DNA from: JAMQKA01 sp031569985
GTDB lineage: Bacteria; Bacteroidota; Rhodothermia; Balneolales; Balneolaceae
Direction of reading: 5' to 3'
DNA length: 64,000 bases
Assembly (NCBI RefSeq): GCF_031569985.1
Contig: NZ_JAMQKA010000031.1
Span: forward strand, 6,502 to 70,501
Program-made: the position numbers and the translations under genes
Notes under the pieces: generated by a model
What the model saw: the letters and a program-made list of their open reading frames with translations, nothing else
Told to the model about the DNA's origin: nothing
Database searches by the model: none
Part shown: positions 43,927 through 52,797 of the stretch, in pieces
How the letters are laid out: each line of letters begins with the position of its first letter
Numbering within the stretch: position 1 is the stretch's first letter

Positions 43927-46900
43927 TTAAAGCGACAAGTCAAACCCAAAGCTATACATGCTTTGGCGGGGATAAACCAGTCCGTTGGTCGCAGAAATTT
44001 CAGGGTCAATTTGATATTTCTTCATGTTATCAAATGAGTAGAGGTTGGTTCCCTTCACATAAACGCGCAGAGACTTCACACCCACTTGTGCCAACAGGTC
44101 CCTGGGGATTGTGTATCCCAGCTGCAGGTTCTGCAAGCGCAGGTACCACACATTATGCGTCCAATAGTTGTTGGACTGATAGTTGTAGTGGCCGTAGTTG
44201 GGTCCGCGATTGGCCGGGTAGTGTCCGGGGATCCATTCGCTCGTTGGATCGAACGGATCAGCACGGTGCCAGCGGTCCGTAAGCATGAACTCTGGAGAAT
44301 TACCGTTATTCTGGAAGAAGTAACGGAGCTCCCAATCACGGGTGTAGCTCTGCATAGCAGCACCTGCCAAATTGAAGCTCAGGTTTGCACCCTTGTAGGA
44401 AAAACTACCGTTGAACCCAAAGCTTGTGTACGGATTCCATCCCTGGGCATACCCAATAGGTCTCTGATCCAGGTCAGTAATGATTCCATCCCCGTTCACA
44501 TCCTTGTAGATGAGATCACCGGGCAGAGCAGTTCTGTTGCCCTGGCCATCTATATTCACAGGATAGTTGTCGATCTGCTCTTGAGACTGGAACCGACCGA
44601 TCACCTGGTATCCCCAGGTAATAGCTGACCAGCGATCCTCGGGAGAATTCCTGTAATAATCCCAGGAGTTACCGGCCCTGAAGTTTTCATCGGAAAGAAC
44701 ACGCCAACGAGACAACGTGGCATTAGCCCCGACTCTGTAACTAATGTCCTGGCCGATCTGTCCGTTATATGAAATAGACCCTTCAATTCCACGTGCTGCA
44801 TCGGAATTCAGGTTTTGAGGTGGCGTATCATAGCCAAGCTCCTCTGGAACGACCAGGTCCTGCGGGGTCGCCGGCAATCCATCGCGCCGACGTTCAAACA
44901 CGTCGATCGTAGCTGAGAGCCGGTCATCAAAGAATGAGATGTCGAGACCGATATTCTTGGTAACTGCAGTAATCCAGCTGACGTTTGTAATCGGCCTGCC
45001 TCTGGGACCGACACCGGTGTAGTAGCTGCCGTCAAACACGGAACTACCGGCATAATAATCATAACCCGATCGGTAACTAAATGGGGCAATAATGAAGTTG
45101 TTACCCGAGTCTGTTTCACTACCAGTTCGCCCGTACGACGCACGTATCTTCAGATTACTGATTGTGTTTCCAAAAGCATCATCGAAGAACTCCTCTTCAG
45201 ACACTCTCCATCCTGCTGAAATCCCCGGGAAAAAGCCCCAACGGTTATCCTCAGGAAACAGGAAGGAACCATCGTAACGACCGAGCAGCTCAAGAAGGTA
45301 CTTTTCATCATAATTGTAATTGAACCTGCCTACATAACCAGCATGGGCCTGTTTCTCAATGGCGTGAATCAAGAGATCCTGATTCGAGAAGCTCATAACG
45401 TTGATATAGTTGTTGTCGGGGACGGTATGAATCCGTTGTTCGTCCCCCCTGAAATCGGATCGCTCATAAGCCGCCAGTGCCGAGATGCTGTGATTCCCGA
45501 TATCTACACTGTAATCAGCCTGGAAAGATAAAAAGCGATTGACGTTATTCCGCCAACGGCGTTCTCTCCAGGGATTGTCGTTCCCCTGTACGGGAATGTA
45601 TTCATCGTTCTCTTCGTCATACTGGTAGGCATTATAGGTATATTCGAAACCATCAAAGTCCCATGAACCGATTTGGTAGGAACCTGTTCCACTCAGGGTA
45701 AGGCCGAAATCGAAATCGTACTCTGCATTGATATTAAACCTACCCTGGCGCCAAATGTCATTAACCCATCCAGTAATATCTCTTGTATATGTGGCCGGGT
45801 TGACGTTAACGTTATGCACATCATTTACATAATTCGGGTTGTTATTGGCATACGGGGCTTCCGTCGGCCACATAGAGAATACACTCAGGAAGGGGTTGAA
45901 GTAATCATCGAGGCCCGGGACTCCCACATTTTGCCGGTTCTCCATCCGGGCACTTATTTCAGCGCCGAGAGTCAGCCTGTCAGATATCGTACCTTCAATA
46001 TTGGCTTGAATATTTGTACGATCAAAACTGTAATCTTCAATTACCGCTTTCTGTGTTAGATGAGTTGCAGAAAGATAGTAGCTGATCGATTCTGAACCCC
46101 CAGAAACACTGGCACCCAGCTGATTTTGCGGCACCATTGGCTCCATGACGATATCATAGTAGTCATAGCTTTGGTATTCGCCGCCTCCCTGCCGCCAGTT
46201 CTGGAGCTCTTCCTCGGTATACGGCAGTTGTGTCTCTCCCCGGTTTTGAGCAGCATAAACCTTCCCACGGACATACTGGTAGGCATTGGCCGGTTGCGGA
46301 TACCGGGTATAATTCTGCCAGCCATAGTAACCATTAATATTAATTTCGGTGTCCTGCCCGTATCCGCCATCCTTGGTTTGTACCAAAACAACACCGCTGG
46401 AAGCTCGCAAACCATAGACGGCGGCGGAAGCATCCTTAAGTACGGAAATACTTTCAATATCTCCCTGTCCCAGCTGGGCAAAGTCACCCTCTGTTGAGGG
46501 GACACCGTCAATCACAAACAGCGGATCACCCAGGTTACGGATCTCTATCTGGGGTGGTGAACCCGGTCGCGCATCTGCCTGTCGGGCGGTCACCCCCTGT
46601 ACCTTACCTACAAGAGCATCACCTGTAGTCACTGATGGCGTTTCCTGTAGATCTTCTGAGCTCACAGAGCTAATGGAGCCGGTAACACTTTCTACCTGCT
46701 GTTCGCCATATCCTACAACGACCATCTCTTCACCGGTAACGACCTGGGGCTGCATTGATATGTCGATTTCAGTCCGTCCATTTATTGGAACTTCTCTTGT
46801 TTGAAACCCCACAAAGGAAAATACCAGCGTATCCTGGAGAGAAGGAACGGTTAACTGGTAATTACCTTCACTATTTGTCGATGTCCCTATTGAAGTACCC

Positions 46901-47049
46901 TTGACTACAATATTAACCCCTGGAAGGGTTTCCTGGTTGGCCTGCGTGGTGACCGTACCAGAAACTTGTTGCGCATGGACATCATTTTGCCATATAAATA
47001 TGAGGGCAAACATGAGAAACCCCATGATCTTCTTTGTAACTTTGTACAT
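43927..47049 (-). CDS. SusC/RagA TonB-dependent transporter without STN domain (pair 2)
   Basis: The 1040-residue outer-membrane transporter has a signal peptide, a carboxypeptidase-regulatory-like domain (about residues 27-110, VSGTVTTQANQETLPGVNIV), the plug (MVVVGYGEQQVESVTGSISS, VLKDASAAVYGLRASSGVVL) and a barrel ending PRQSMYSFGFDLSL. It lacks the STN domain of pair 1, so it should not signal to FecR. Control is more likely through AraR, whose putative operator lies 126 bp upstream. Its regulatory-like domain is strikingly similar to that of the other SusC (LTVPSLQDTLVFSF in both). Confidence 0.95.
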   Translation of the reverse strand: MYKVTKKIMGFLMFALIFIWQNDVHAQQVSGTVTTQANQETLPGVNIVVKGTSIGTSTNSEGNYQLTVPSLQDTLVFSFVGFQTREVPINGRTEIDISMQPQVVTGEEMVVVGYGEQQVESVTGSISSVSSEDLQETPSVTTGDALVGKVQGVTARQADARPGSPPQIEIRNLGDPLFVIDGVPSTEGDFAQLGQGDIESISVLKDASAAVYGLRASSGVVLVQTKDGGYGQDTEININGYYGWQNYTRYPQPANAYQYVRGKVYAAQNRGETQLPYTEEELQNWRQGGGEYQSYDYYDIVMEPMVPQNQLGASVSGGSESISYYLSATHLTQKAVIEDYSFDRTNIQANIEGTISDRLTLGAEISARMENRQNVGVPGLDDYFNPFLSVFSMWPTEAPYANNNPNYVNDVHNVNVNPATYTRDITGWVNDIWRQGRFNINAEYDFDFGLTLSGTGSYQIGSWDFDGFEYTYNAYQYDEENDEYIPVQGNDNPWRERRWRNNVNRFLSFQADYSVDIGNHSISALAAYERSDFRGDEQRIHTVPDNNYINVMSFSNQDLLIHAIEKQAHAGYVGRFNYNYDEKYLLELLGRYDGSFLFPEDNRWGFFPGISAGWRVSEEEFFDDAFGNTISNLKIRASYGRTGSETDSGNNFIIAPFSYRSGYDYYAGSSVFDGSYYTGVGPRGRPITNVSWITAVTKNIGLDISFFDDRLSATIDVFERRRDGLPATPQDLVVPEELGYDTPPQNLNSDAARGIEGSISYNGQIGQDISYRVGANATLSRWRVLSDENFRAGNSWDYYRNSPEDRWSAITWGYQVIGRFQSQEQIDNYPVNIDGQGNRTALPGDLIYKDVNGDGIITDLDQRPIGYAQGWNPYTSFGFNGSFSYKGANLSFNLAGAAMQSYTRDWELRYFFQNNGNSPEFMLTDRWHRADPFDPTSEWIPGHYPANRGPNYGHYNYQSNNYWTHNVWYLRLQNLQLGYTIPRDLLAQVGVKSLRVYVKGTNLYSFDNMKKYQIDPEISATNGLVYPRQSMYSFGFDLSL

Positions 47050-47174
47050 AAATTATCCCCTTTTTAGGTTGAAATTATATTTCCCGGCAGGCAATTCTTT
47101 GGTAATGCTACCTTGGCAAAATTCCTGCCTCACACCCTTTAGCTAATACTTCAGAAGAGGGTTTTATATATGTA

Positions 47175-47191
47175 GTGTCAATACAACACTT
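47175..47191. promoter_or_regulatory. Putative AraR operator upstream of the second susC
   Basis: GTGTCAATACAACACTT, preceded by TA and followed by AA, keeps both half-sites and the 7-nt spacing of the sites at 8614, 27863 and 39899. It lies 126 bp before the susC start codon. Confidence 0.6.
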
Positions 47192-47743
47192 AATATTTTT
47201 TTATATCAATCGGAAATGCAAACTCACAGAAAGGAAATTTTCAACACTCACACTGAAAACTCAAACTATTTGACTGGCAAACAGTTATAGAAACGATAAT
47301 AAATGTGTTATATACACTTTTACATTTTGTAAAATTTTAGGGCGTATAAAATTGTTCGCGGAGAGGCTCATTTCTTGGATACTCTACAATTTCTTAGGTA
47401 ACGCATTGAGTGGTTAGGGGATGGCTGAGAGTTTCTATTGTGGATTATGGTTTCATAACTCAACCACTAAACGCGTTTAGGTAGGCTTTTCCTTTAAAAC
47501 AGATAGACTAATCCTGGCTTAAAACCAAAAGTTAGGTTAAGAACCTATTGTAACTTTTAGCTTATCTTTTCAGTCGTATGGCCACAGACCTGCACAGATT
47601 CAACCAGATTAATCTGTGCTAATCTGTGACAACTACTTTAGTAAAATAAATGCATTTAACGCGTACGAGTAAATGGCTATAAAGGTACAAATACTCTCTG
47701 TGCTTGCGAGTGATTACGCGACCATCGGGTTCCCGACAGTGGT
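47192..47743. other. Intergenic region with several palindromes, no gene
   Basis: It contains GTGTTATATACACTT (47305-47319), a shorter palindrome similar to the AraR half-sites, and the perfect palindrome CTAAACGCGTTTAG (47467-47480), whose core CTAAACGCGTT recurs at 52750 and 59160. No ORF, RNA gene or terminator was recognised. Confidence 0.4.
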
Positions 47744-47842
47744 CGTGAGGCAATCTCCATCTGTGTGGGGATCGCCACGCCCCAAAAATCCGCCAGCTGG
47801 CGGACGCGATGACAATTTCAAATGGGGTAGGTTTTGCAAGCC
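47744..47842 (-). repeat. Dispersed repeat F, copy 2 (inverted)
   Basis: The reverse complement matches 8355-8450 (GCAAAACC, TGTCATCGCGTCCGCCA, GGCGGAT, GGGGCGTGGCGATC). It lies directly downstream of the AraR gene. Confidence 0.65.
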
Positions 47843-47869
47843 CTCGTTAAAATGCTTCCAAAAAACTTG

Positions 47870-48574
47870 TCAAAGCTTTAGCGGCTTAAATACAAGGCTT
47901 TCCCCGCTACTGACTTTCTCCTCATATTTTTCGTGATCAAATCTATAGAGATATGCCCCCTTCTTGGAGTATTTTTTCTGCTTTTCATCCGTTTTGTTCA
48001 GCACATTGGTAGACAGGATGCGCCGACGGAAATTCCTTTTATCCAGCTTGGTCTGGTAGATATCTTCATATAGAATCTGTAACTCCGGCATAGTAAATTT
48101 TTCGGGAAGCAGTTCAAACCCTACCGGCTCATGCGAGGCTCGATATTTTAATCTTGATTTCGCTGCTTCCACCATCTCCGAATGATCAAATATCAGGTCG
48201 GGCAGATCATCAATGGGAAACCAGCGGGCACCGTACTCCTCAACCAACTCCTTATCATGCTCCTTAATATTAATCAGAGCATAATAAGCAATCGAAATTG
48301 TACGCTCCACCGGATCCCGATCCACTTCACCAAAGCCATATAACTGTTCGAGGTATACATTTTTCAGCCCAGTCAGCTTATGTAAAATACGGTCAGCAGC
48401 CTGGTCCAAACTTTCCTCACGATTAAGGAATCCCCCCATCAGCGACCATTTTCCCTTTTCAGGTTCAAAATCTCTTTGAATAAGTAGTAATTTCAGCCCG
48501 CTTCGATCAAAACCAAAAATAATACAATCGAGAGCGACTAAAATTCTGTCGTAATTCTCATAATGCTTTGCCAT
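47870..48574 (-). CDS. araR: AraR-like transcriptional regulator (NUDIX domain plus winged helix)
   Basis: The 234-residue protein has an N-terminal NUDIX fold (ILVALDCIIFGFDRSGLKLL, KWSLMGGFLNREESLDQAAD) and a C-terminal winged-helix region (FTMPELQILYEDIYQTKLDK, FRRRILSTNVL). In the NUDIX box GX5EX7R is kept, but the following catalytic glutamates are Ile, Lys and Leu (RILHKLTGL), so it should sense rather than hydrolyse. This architecture is the NrtR-like family to which Bacteroidota AraR regulators belong. In context it probably senses L-arabinose and controls the ara, GH43, GH127 and susCD genes through the AGTGT-N7-ACRCT sites. Confidence 0.85.
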   Translation of the reverse strand: MAKHYENYDRILVALDCIIFGFDRSGLKLLLIQRDFEPEKGKWSLMGGFLNREESLDQAADRILHKLTGLKNVYLEQLYGFGEVDRDPVERTISIAYYALINIKEHDKELVEEYGARWFPIDDLPDLIFDHSEMVEAAKSRLKYRASHEPVGFELLPEKFTMPELQILYEDIYQTKLDKRNFRRRILSTNVLNKTDEKQKKYSKKGAYLYRFDHEKYEEKVSSGESLVFKPLKL

Positions 48575-48845
48575 AGTGATATCGCGGTCTTGAGTATCTG
48601 ATTATTTTAAATAATTAATAATAATAGTGACTTAACTAAACCATCGTAATTTGGAATATCCTACTGACTATAATGGATTTAAATCTTAAGTTCAATCATA
48701 ACTTTTTCCTAAAAGACAATATGCCAGAGTAATTTAATTTTTACTCCTTAAATATAAGGGATTTTATTTTTATATCGCTTTATTGATTTGAACAGAAGAA
48801 CCTGGCATTGAAAATACCAGACTATCTATAACCCCTCCCCGCTGT

Positions 48846-49570
48846 CGTCATTTCGACTGACAGGGAGATATCCTTCCTGAGAAGGCCTCAGTTTTGAATT
48901 GGAGCGACAAATTATGGAACCGACTGAACATTCTTTGGGACGCTGATGGTAAGGCAAAGAATAGTGAATAAACTTCAATCGGGATCAACGGCACAACTCC
49001 CAGCTTTTGCCCTTGTCCAAGAAAGATCTCTCCCTGCGCAAGCTGCGCTCGAGATGACGGTTCTGGTGGAAGGGTTCTTATATTAGAGAGCGGGCAACAA
49101 TCTACAACCAAGCCCCTAAATATAATCGTCATTTCGACCGAGAGGGAGAAATCTTTCCTGAGAAGGAGCGCTGTTTTATTCTGATTGTTCCTTATTGTAT
49201 TCTCTTTCTCGGTACCATTGCCCTGCGGTGGGCTGCACCTTTACATATCATTGCTCCCGCAGCATCGCTACGGGCTACATGTTTCGCATCTCGTGGCTGA
49301 GCTCTGGTGCCTTGTTCTGTTGAGATAAACTGGTAATAGAGTTTTATTTGGGGTTAGTGGCACTGCTCCCAGCTTGTGCCCTTTTCATAGAAAGATCTCT
49401 CCCTCCGCAGGCTCCGCTCGAGATGACGGTTCTTGTGGTAGGGTTCTTATATTAGAGAGCGGGCAACAATCTACAACCAAGCCCCTAAATATAATCGTCA
49501 TTACCACCCCGAAAGCCTTCGGGAGAGAACTCTTTCCTGAGAAGGGTTCGTTTTTAAATTGGATTGGACA
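48846..49570. repeat. Repeat family C, cluster II
   Basis: Units are 48846-49058 and 49127-49427, plus a left-box-only piece from 49496. Right box to next left box is 68 bp both times, and the spacers share CGGGCAACAATCTACAACCA. The second unit has a different interior containing CGGGCTACATGTTTCGCATC, which belongs to another repeat. The first unit's interior still encodes a diverged GIY-YIG tail on the minus strand (FFALPSASQRMFSRF). No gene lies between 48575 and 49840. Confidence 0.8.
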
Positions 49571-49617
49571 ATCAATAGCAAAACGATCTCAACAACTGCC
49601 CTGAGAACCCACCCCGC

Positions 49618-49735
49618 CTTATCTCGTGCCTGACCTCTGGTTGGGCACGGAGTGCGGTACCTCTGGTACCTTATGCTGCCATATTCCTATCTCCAGGCGT
49701 TCCGCACCGGAGGTACGGAACGAGATAAAATACAG
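49618..49735. repeat. Dispersed repeat D, copy 1
   Basis: It shares TGGTACCTCTGG and CTGGAGGTACGGAACGAGAT-like blocks with 63700-63815, with a GGTACC-centred palindrome. It lies between cluster II and the DUF5060 gene. Confidence 0.55.
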
Positions 49736-49840
49736 TCTCACAAATATATCCAACCACTGTCCAGTCCCCTCACGAGCTTGCCCATCCCCGGAGGGACTTT
49801 TGTGAGCCATAAATCTTTTATATCAATATTTCCTGCTATT

Positions 49841-51670
49841 TCAGTTTGCATCACGCTTTATCAAAACTGCAACGTCATCATTCTCATCCAGGTCGGGAGC
49901 ACTGAGCGTATGCACTTGTCCAGCACTTATCTCTTCATTTTGCAGGTATTCCCCGGTCTTGGGATTGTACCATCTAACCTGGTATTCACCATTGTACTCC
50001 GTTAGATCAAGAGGGATATCGGCGACCGTTTTTTGATACACCACGTACACTTCTCCCGGCTGATAAAACACGTAATCGTCCTCCTTCTTCGTCAAATCAT
50101 CCTGCGGCTCCATCTGCCTGACCGGTATCTCATTCTCCTCAAAAAATTGCAATAGATAACGGCATTGATCCCAGAAAAGGTCTCGGGAGCGGTAATCCTG
50201 GGCTGTCAGATCAGACTCATCGTGATCGTAGCCAAAATACCATTCCACGCCCCAGGCCCCCGCCATCATCGCACCCCAGAGTGCATTTTTACGGGCCAGG
50301 TTGTGTTCGGGGTCATCTTTATCTGGTACCAGTGCATGTTGGGCATCGCCGGGTTCATCCACCGCCACGGCCCACGGTTTGCCGGCTTCAGCCGATTTCG
50401 TCCTCCACTTAAGCACTTCATCGTGCACGGTGTGAAAATCGGAATGGTGCGTCTGTATGGATGGTCCGGTTAGAGCACTGCCGGAACCGAGCAGATCATC
50501 AAAATAGTCTCCATTGTGTATAACAATGTGCCGTGGATAGGGATCATGTTGGTGAAAGTACTGGGCCATGGAAAGCCGCTGCCAGGTAAACTGTGGTGGT
50601 GTGGGGTGATTTTCCATCCACTCCCCGTTTTCTTCACCCAGGTTCCAGTTGAGTGCCAAATGATGACCAAACCGGGCGATCAGCTCGCGATAGTATAACT
50701 TTCGGACCGCACCAACGCCCCCGTTGTCGAGCAATCCCTGGTTTTCCACCTCCTGGGTTTTGAAGTGAAGAAAAATTCCGAGCTGGTCGGCATGCTTAAA
50801 TACAATCTCCCATTGGGCCAACTTGGAGATATCAAATCGGTCATAGGTATTGTAATTGGTGTGTGGAAATACATTTTTATCATCACCTTCCGTGCTCAAG
50901 GTTAAAAATGAGACAGCGTTGAGCCCCTCTGAAGCCAGGTAGTTAAGCGCCCCTATTATTCCTTTTCCTTTACCATCTTTCCAAGTGGGATCGCCCCCAT
51001 TCCAATCTTTCACGTGTGGTTCCCACGATTTCACCAACTCATCATTATTGCCGTCACTGTGAAACGTACCGTCGAAATCTTCATATGCCAGGAAATTTTC
51101 CGGGGCATCAGCGCCCATCTTTAAAAAAGGCTCCCCGGTTTCGGCAAATTCTAAATAGTGCGTTCCCACATATTCCAGGCGGCCTTTGGCTCGAAAGTCG
51201 CGACCTGTTTTGTCGCTGGAATCAACGGTAAACATTCCAGTTGTTTTATCCATAAACTCTCCACTTACCCCCGTTTCCCACTCTTCACTTACCGCAGCAA
51301 ATCGCCCTTTCCTAAAATTTACCAAATATTCCCAGCGACCTGTTTCATCAGGAGTAAAATGTACGCGCCATTTATTTCCGCTTGATGCTGAGCTATTGGC
51401 GGCATCCCCATCAGCGGCAAAAAATCCCGGTTTCGTATACTGCTTCCCCGATTCCAAATGGTAGAACGTTACGCTCAGCCTGTAATGAAGAAACGGATTG
51501 TACTCAGCATTTTCTGAGGTTTCAGGCCCCTCAAACGTGAGTGTTATTTTGTGCCACTTTTTTTGTTCTCCTGTTATAACAGCTTGCGACTTTTGTGCAA
51601 TGGATAATGCAGGTAGTAAGATTAATAATAACACGCCTGATAATTTTATCGCATACTTACTTCTCTTCAT
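49841..51670 (-). CDS. Secreted DUF5060/apiosidase-like glycoside hydrolase
   Basis: The 609-residue protein has a signal peptide (VLLLILLPALSIAQ). An N-terminal DUF5060-type beta domain (ITLTFEGPETSENAEYNPFL, WRVHFTPDETGRWEYLVNF) is followed by a TIM-barrel-like region (EPFLKMGADAPENFLAYEDF, LNYLASEGLNAVSFL, HHLALNWNLGEENGEW, WAVAVDEPGDAQHALVP). It ends with a collagen-binding-2-like C-terminal domain (YNGEYQVRWYNPKTGEYLQN). LGEENGE and VDEPGD carry the likely catalytic acids. Related DUF4038 enzymes include apiosidases of GH140. The substrate is unknown; a plant cell wall side chain is plausible next to the arabinan genes. Confidence 0.75.
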   Translation of the reverse strand: MKRSKYAIKLSGVLLLILLPALSIAQKSQAVITGEQKKWHKITLTFEGPETSENAEYNPFLHYRLSVTFYHLESGKQYTKPGFFAADGDAANSSASSGNKWRVHFTPDETGRWEYLVNFRKGRFAAVSEEWETGVSGEFMDKTTGMFTVDSSDKTGRDFRAKGRLEYVGTHYLEFAETGEPFLKMGADAPENFLAYEDFDGTFHSDGNNDELVKSWEPHVKDWNGGDPTWKDGKGKGIIGALNYLASEGLNAVSFLTLSTEGDDKNVFPHTNYNTYDRFDISKLAQWEIVFKHADQLGIFLHFKTQEVENQGLLDNGGVGAVRKLYYRELIARFGHHLALNWNLGEENGEWMENHPTPPQFTWQRLSMAQYFHQHDPYPRHIVIHNGDYFDDLLGSGSALTGPSIQTHHSDFHTVHDEVLKWRTKSAEAGKPWAVAVDEPGDAQHALVPDKDDPEHNLARKNALWGAMMAGAWGVEWYFGYDHDESDLTAQDYRSRDLFWDQCRYLLQFFEENEIPVRQMEPQDDLTKKEDDYVFYQPGEVYVVYQKTVADIPLDLTEYNGEYQVRWYNPKTGEYLQNEEISAGQVHTLSAPDLDENDDVAVLIKRDAN

Positions 51671-52352
51671 TCTATGTCCCCCGTTTTAAAGCTAATTTTT
51701 AACATAACAACATCTCTGGAAAGTTTTGTAATTCAAGAAAAGCTAATCACTCCAAACTATTCTTTCGGTTCTCTTGGTCGAGCATGAATTCCTTTAAGAA
51801 ATTACATTTTAATAAATTCTGCGTAATAAATAATCCCATCTCCTACTTTTATTACTAAATAATGCTAATTAACGTCAGTTCGATATAAAATCTGTCATTG
51901 CAAAGAGGTATTCCACGACCTTCGGGCTGCAATCTTCCAGAGGATGCAAGGGTTTCCGCTAATTTATCCAAAAACCTTGCATGTGATACGTTTTGGCAGA
52001 CACCTTGAATCCTTCCGTAAGATAACAACTCATTCCGATGAGATGGGTGTTCATTTTTTCGATGAGGAAATCCGCCGGGAGTCGGACTGTCGAACTGTCC
52101 ACCAAAAAACTCACCATAAAATCCCAGATATTCACCCCTTCTACTTTTACCAAGAACTTGCTTTTCCTCATCAGGTGCCTCTCAGTGTATATTTAGCAGG
52201 GATTTTCTGGACTTGAGGAGCACTGCCAGAGATACCGGTGGTCGACAAAAAAACCACCGCCGGTGACTTTTGGGGTTCACCGTTCTTTAGTCCCGATCCC
52301 TGTCGGGGTTTGTGTATACAAAAGGGGAACGCCTCTACCACGGCGAATGCTT
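51671..52352. other. Intergenic, degenerate repeat fragments only
   Basis: 52050-52110 (TGTTCATTTTTTCGATGAG, AATCCGCCGGGAGTCGGACT) is related to repeat B fragments at 40418 and 58976. No gene is supported. The ORF on the minus strand at 51959-52171 is explained by this repeat. Confidence 0.4.
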
Positions 52353-52452
52353 GAAGCCTCTCTGACGCTCCGCGTCTCTGTGGCACCATAGATTATACTG
52401 GACGCAGATCGTCCCAACAGGTCCCAACGCAGAGCATAGGGACCAAGCGTGG
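52353..52452 (+). repeat. Dispersed repeat A, copy 3
   Basis: It shares GAAGCCTCTCTGACGC, GTCTCTGTGGCACC, TATACTGGACGCAGA, GTCCCAACAGGTCCCAACG and GAGCATAGGGACCAAGCGTGG with copies 1 and 2. It is a shorter copy that lacks the TTATTAATAA end. Between it and the next gene (52453-52797) I see no feature beyond CTAAACGCGTTTC at 52750. Confidence 0.8.
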
Positions 52453-52797
52453 TGAGGACGTCCTTTTTGTAAATATCAGCCGTCGATAGGTAATCTCACG
52501 AGATCGCCGCGTCGACTTCATCGTTAAACCAAAAAGGGCAACAAAGCCTCCTCGCGATGACAGGTGCTATTTTGATTAATTCTTACGTCAAACCCAGGTT
52601 AATTATCACTGGTTACGCTTTAATGGTTTTAATAGCCTTTTCATGTCATCCTGTCCAGAAAGCTTTCGAGATCCCCTGCAGAAGCCGGTGGTGTGTGATG
52701 ATACCAATACCGAACATATTTAAATATTTCCAGCCATTTAAACTAACCCCTAAACGCGTTTCTGTTTCTTTATCATTGTGTTAACTGCCTGTTTTTT

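Noticed and set aside
51959..52171. 70-codon ORF on the minus strand (PADFLIEKMN)
   Set aside because: The peptide-like match to segments near 40418 and 58976 comes from a shared nucleotide repeat, and those copies are not open.
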